A DNA stretch of 6,635 bases from Rhodoferax sp. (lineage in GTDB: Bacteria > Pseudomonadota > Gammaproteobacteria > Burkholderiales > Burkholderiaceae_C), in NCBI GenBank assembly GCA_016463455.1, contig JAEMRG010000111.1, positions 1 to 6,635 on the forward strand, in the 5' to 3' direction. Under the pieces are notes generated by a model. The model was given only the letters and a program-made list of their open reading frames with translations. It was not told the DNA's origin and did no database searches. A program made the position numbers and the translations under genes. This document shows positions 5,741-6,635 of the stretch, piece after piece (the first letter of the stretch is position 1; each line of letters starts with the position of its first letter).

Positions 5741-6364
5741 ATGCATGATGTACTTGCCGGGTTTGCCACCAGCTTGGCTTTGATAGTGGCCATCGGCTCG
5801 CAAAACGCTTTTGTTTTGCGCCAGGGCATCGTGCGCGAGCATGTGCTGGCGCTGGTGGTTTTTTGTGCGCTGTCCGATGCCCTGCTCATCGTGGCCGGTG
5901 TCGCCGGTGGTGGCGCACTGGTGCAGCAATATCCGCTGGCTTTGGAAGTAGCGCGTGTCGGCGGTGCGCTATTTTTGGCGGCTTATGCGCTGTTTGCCGC
6001 GCGCCGCGCCTTGCGCCCGGCGGCCATGCTGCCGCTGGAGGCGCCGGGCTTGTCTTTGCCCGCTGCCTTAGCGACGTGTTTTGGCTTTACCTTTCTTAAC
6101 CCGCACGTGTATTTGGATACGGTGGTGCTGCTGGGTGCCGTTGCCAGCCAGCGCGGCGAGGCCGGGCGCTGGTGGTTTGCACTGGGCGCGGCCAGTGCCA
6201 GCCTGTGCTGGTTTGCCGCCCTGGGTTTTGGCGCCCGTTTGCTGCGCCCGGTGTTTGCCCGGCCCATGGCCTGGCGCGTGCTCGATGCCTTCATCGCCGC
6301 GACTATGGCCGGTCTTGCGCTGATGGTATGGTTCGGGCATGGAGGCGTGCCGACAGGTGTTTGA
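5741..6364 (+). CDS. LysE/ArgO family amino-acid exporter
   Basis: The product has 207 residues and is an integral inner-membrane protein of the LysE superfamily, whose members export basic amino acids such as lysine and arginine or related compounds. Diagnostic residues: IGSQNAFVLRQGI at 18-30 (the G-QNAFV-QG motif), ALSDALLIVAG at 43-53, FLNPHVYLDTVVLLG at 118-132 (the NPHVYLD motif, closest to ArgO/LysE and not to the RhtB branch), and RWWFALGAASAS at 143-154. Hydrophobic segments at about 6-24, 34-58, 67-87, 108-134, 145-168 and 178-198 match the six-helix pattern. The ATG at 5741 gives the normal N-terminus; the Shine-Dalgarno is poor. No LysG/ArgP-type regulator is next to it. Substrate cannot be assigned from sequence, so I give no symbol. 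The next gene starts 15 nt after the stop. Confidence 0.9.
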   Translation: MHDVLAGFATSLALIVAIGSQNAFVLRQGIVREHVLALVVFCALSDALLIVAGVAGGGALVQQYPLALEVARVGGALFLAAYALFAARRALRPAAMLPLEAPGLSLPAALATCFGFTFLNPHVYLDTVVLLGAVASQRGEAGRWWFALGAASASLCWFAALGFGARLLRPVFARPMAWRVLDAFIAATMAGLALMVWFGHGGVPTGV

Positions 6365-6365
6365 T

Positions 6366-6371
6366 AAGGAG
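6366..6371 (+). promoter_or_regulatory. Shine-Dalgarno of the last, partial gene
   Basis: A consensus AAGGAG lies 8 nt before the ATG at 6380 and directly after the exporter stop codon. It fixes the start of the final gene and is the strongest ribosome-binding site in the window. Confidence 0.8.
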
Positions 6372-6379
6372 TCGCTGCT

Positions 6380-6635
6380 ATGCTGAATTTCTTCCATTCG
6401 GTTTTTCCTATGCGCTATCTGGCTTTTACGCTGTGCGCCATCGGTTTGCTGCTGTCTTTGTTGGTCTGGGTCGGTGGTGGACATGGGTTGCCGGTGCTGG
6501 TGTTTGCCTATTTGGTCGGTACGGGTTTTCATGATTTATGGCAAAGTAAGCGCGCTGTTCTGCGCAATTACCCGGTTATTGGGCATATGCGGTTTTTGCT
6601 GGAGTTCATCCGGCCCGAAATCCGCCAGTACTTCA
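6380..6635 (+). CDS. FMN-binding glutamate synthase family protein, N-terminal part (cut by window end)
   Basis: The first 85 codons are present and the frame is open to the window end. Residues 11-31 and about 36-50 form two hydrophobic helices, an N-terminal membrane anchor. They are followed by RNYPVIGHMRFLLEFIRPEIRQYF at 62-85, which I recognise as the conserved opening of the membrane-anchored proteins annotated as the FMN-binding glutamate synthase family, whose later part is a GltB-like FMN barrel. That catalytic domain is outside the window, so the assignment rests on this motif and the helices. The reaction of these stand-alone proteins is not well established; they lack the amidotransferase domain of true glutamate synthase. 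It begins 15 nt after the exporter gene and is probably cotranscribed with it. Confidence 0.8.
   Translation, partial: MLNFFHSVFPMRYLAFTLCAIGLLLSLLVWVGGGHGLPVLVFAYLVGTGFHDLWQSKRAVLRNYPVIGHMRFLLEFIRPEIRQYF

Overview
The window is a housekeeping stretch of a Gram-negative chromosome, most likely from a betaproteobacterium of the order Burkholderiales, probably Comamonadaceae. This rests on high GC with frequent TTG (Leu) and TTT (Phe) codons, on the protein sequences as I recall their families, and on two gene neighbourhoods that I remember from that order: apaG divergent from rpe, and thiL close to pgpA and pncC. No database search was possible, so genus and species are not claimed.

Layout. 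Positions 1-1795 (+): the 3' part of gspE, then complete gspF, which encode the cytoplasmic ATPase and the inner-membrane platform of a type II secretion system. Positions 1821-2498 (-): rpe, convergent with gspF and only 25 bp from it. Positions 2499-2584: a short divergent region with a terminator-like hairpin in the leader of rpe. Positions 2585-5618 (+): a compact run of apaG, thiL, an AHSA1/SRPBCC-type gene, pgpA and pncC, with gaps of 8, 21 and 30 nt and a final 16-nt overlap, so probably one transcription unit. Positions 5619-5740: an intergenic stretch with a REP-like palindromic element and a hairpin plus T-run that probably terminates the preceding unit. Positions 5741-6635 (+): a LysE/ArgO-type amino-acid exporter, then, 15 nt later, the start of a membrane-anchored FMN-binding glutamate-synthase-family protein cut by the window end.

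Functionally the window is mixed. It holds protein secretion (gspEF), the pentose phosphate pathway (rpe), thiamine diphosphate synthesis (thiL), phosphatidylglycerol synthesis (pgpA), salvage of deamidated pyridine nucleotide (pncC), a small protein of uncertain role (apaG), and amino-acid export and possibly metabolism. No stretch over 300 bases lacks a gene. I see no tRNA, rRNA, CRISPR array, insertion sequence, toxin-antitoxin or defence genes.

I found no convincing undescribed system. The points most worth a second look are the shortened zinc-binding tip of GspE, the rpe leader hairpin, the REP-like repeat, and the AHSA1-type gene between thiL and pgpA.
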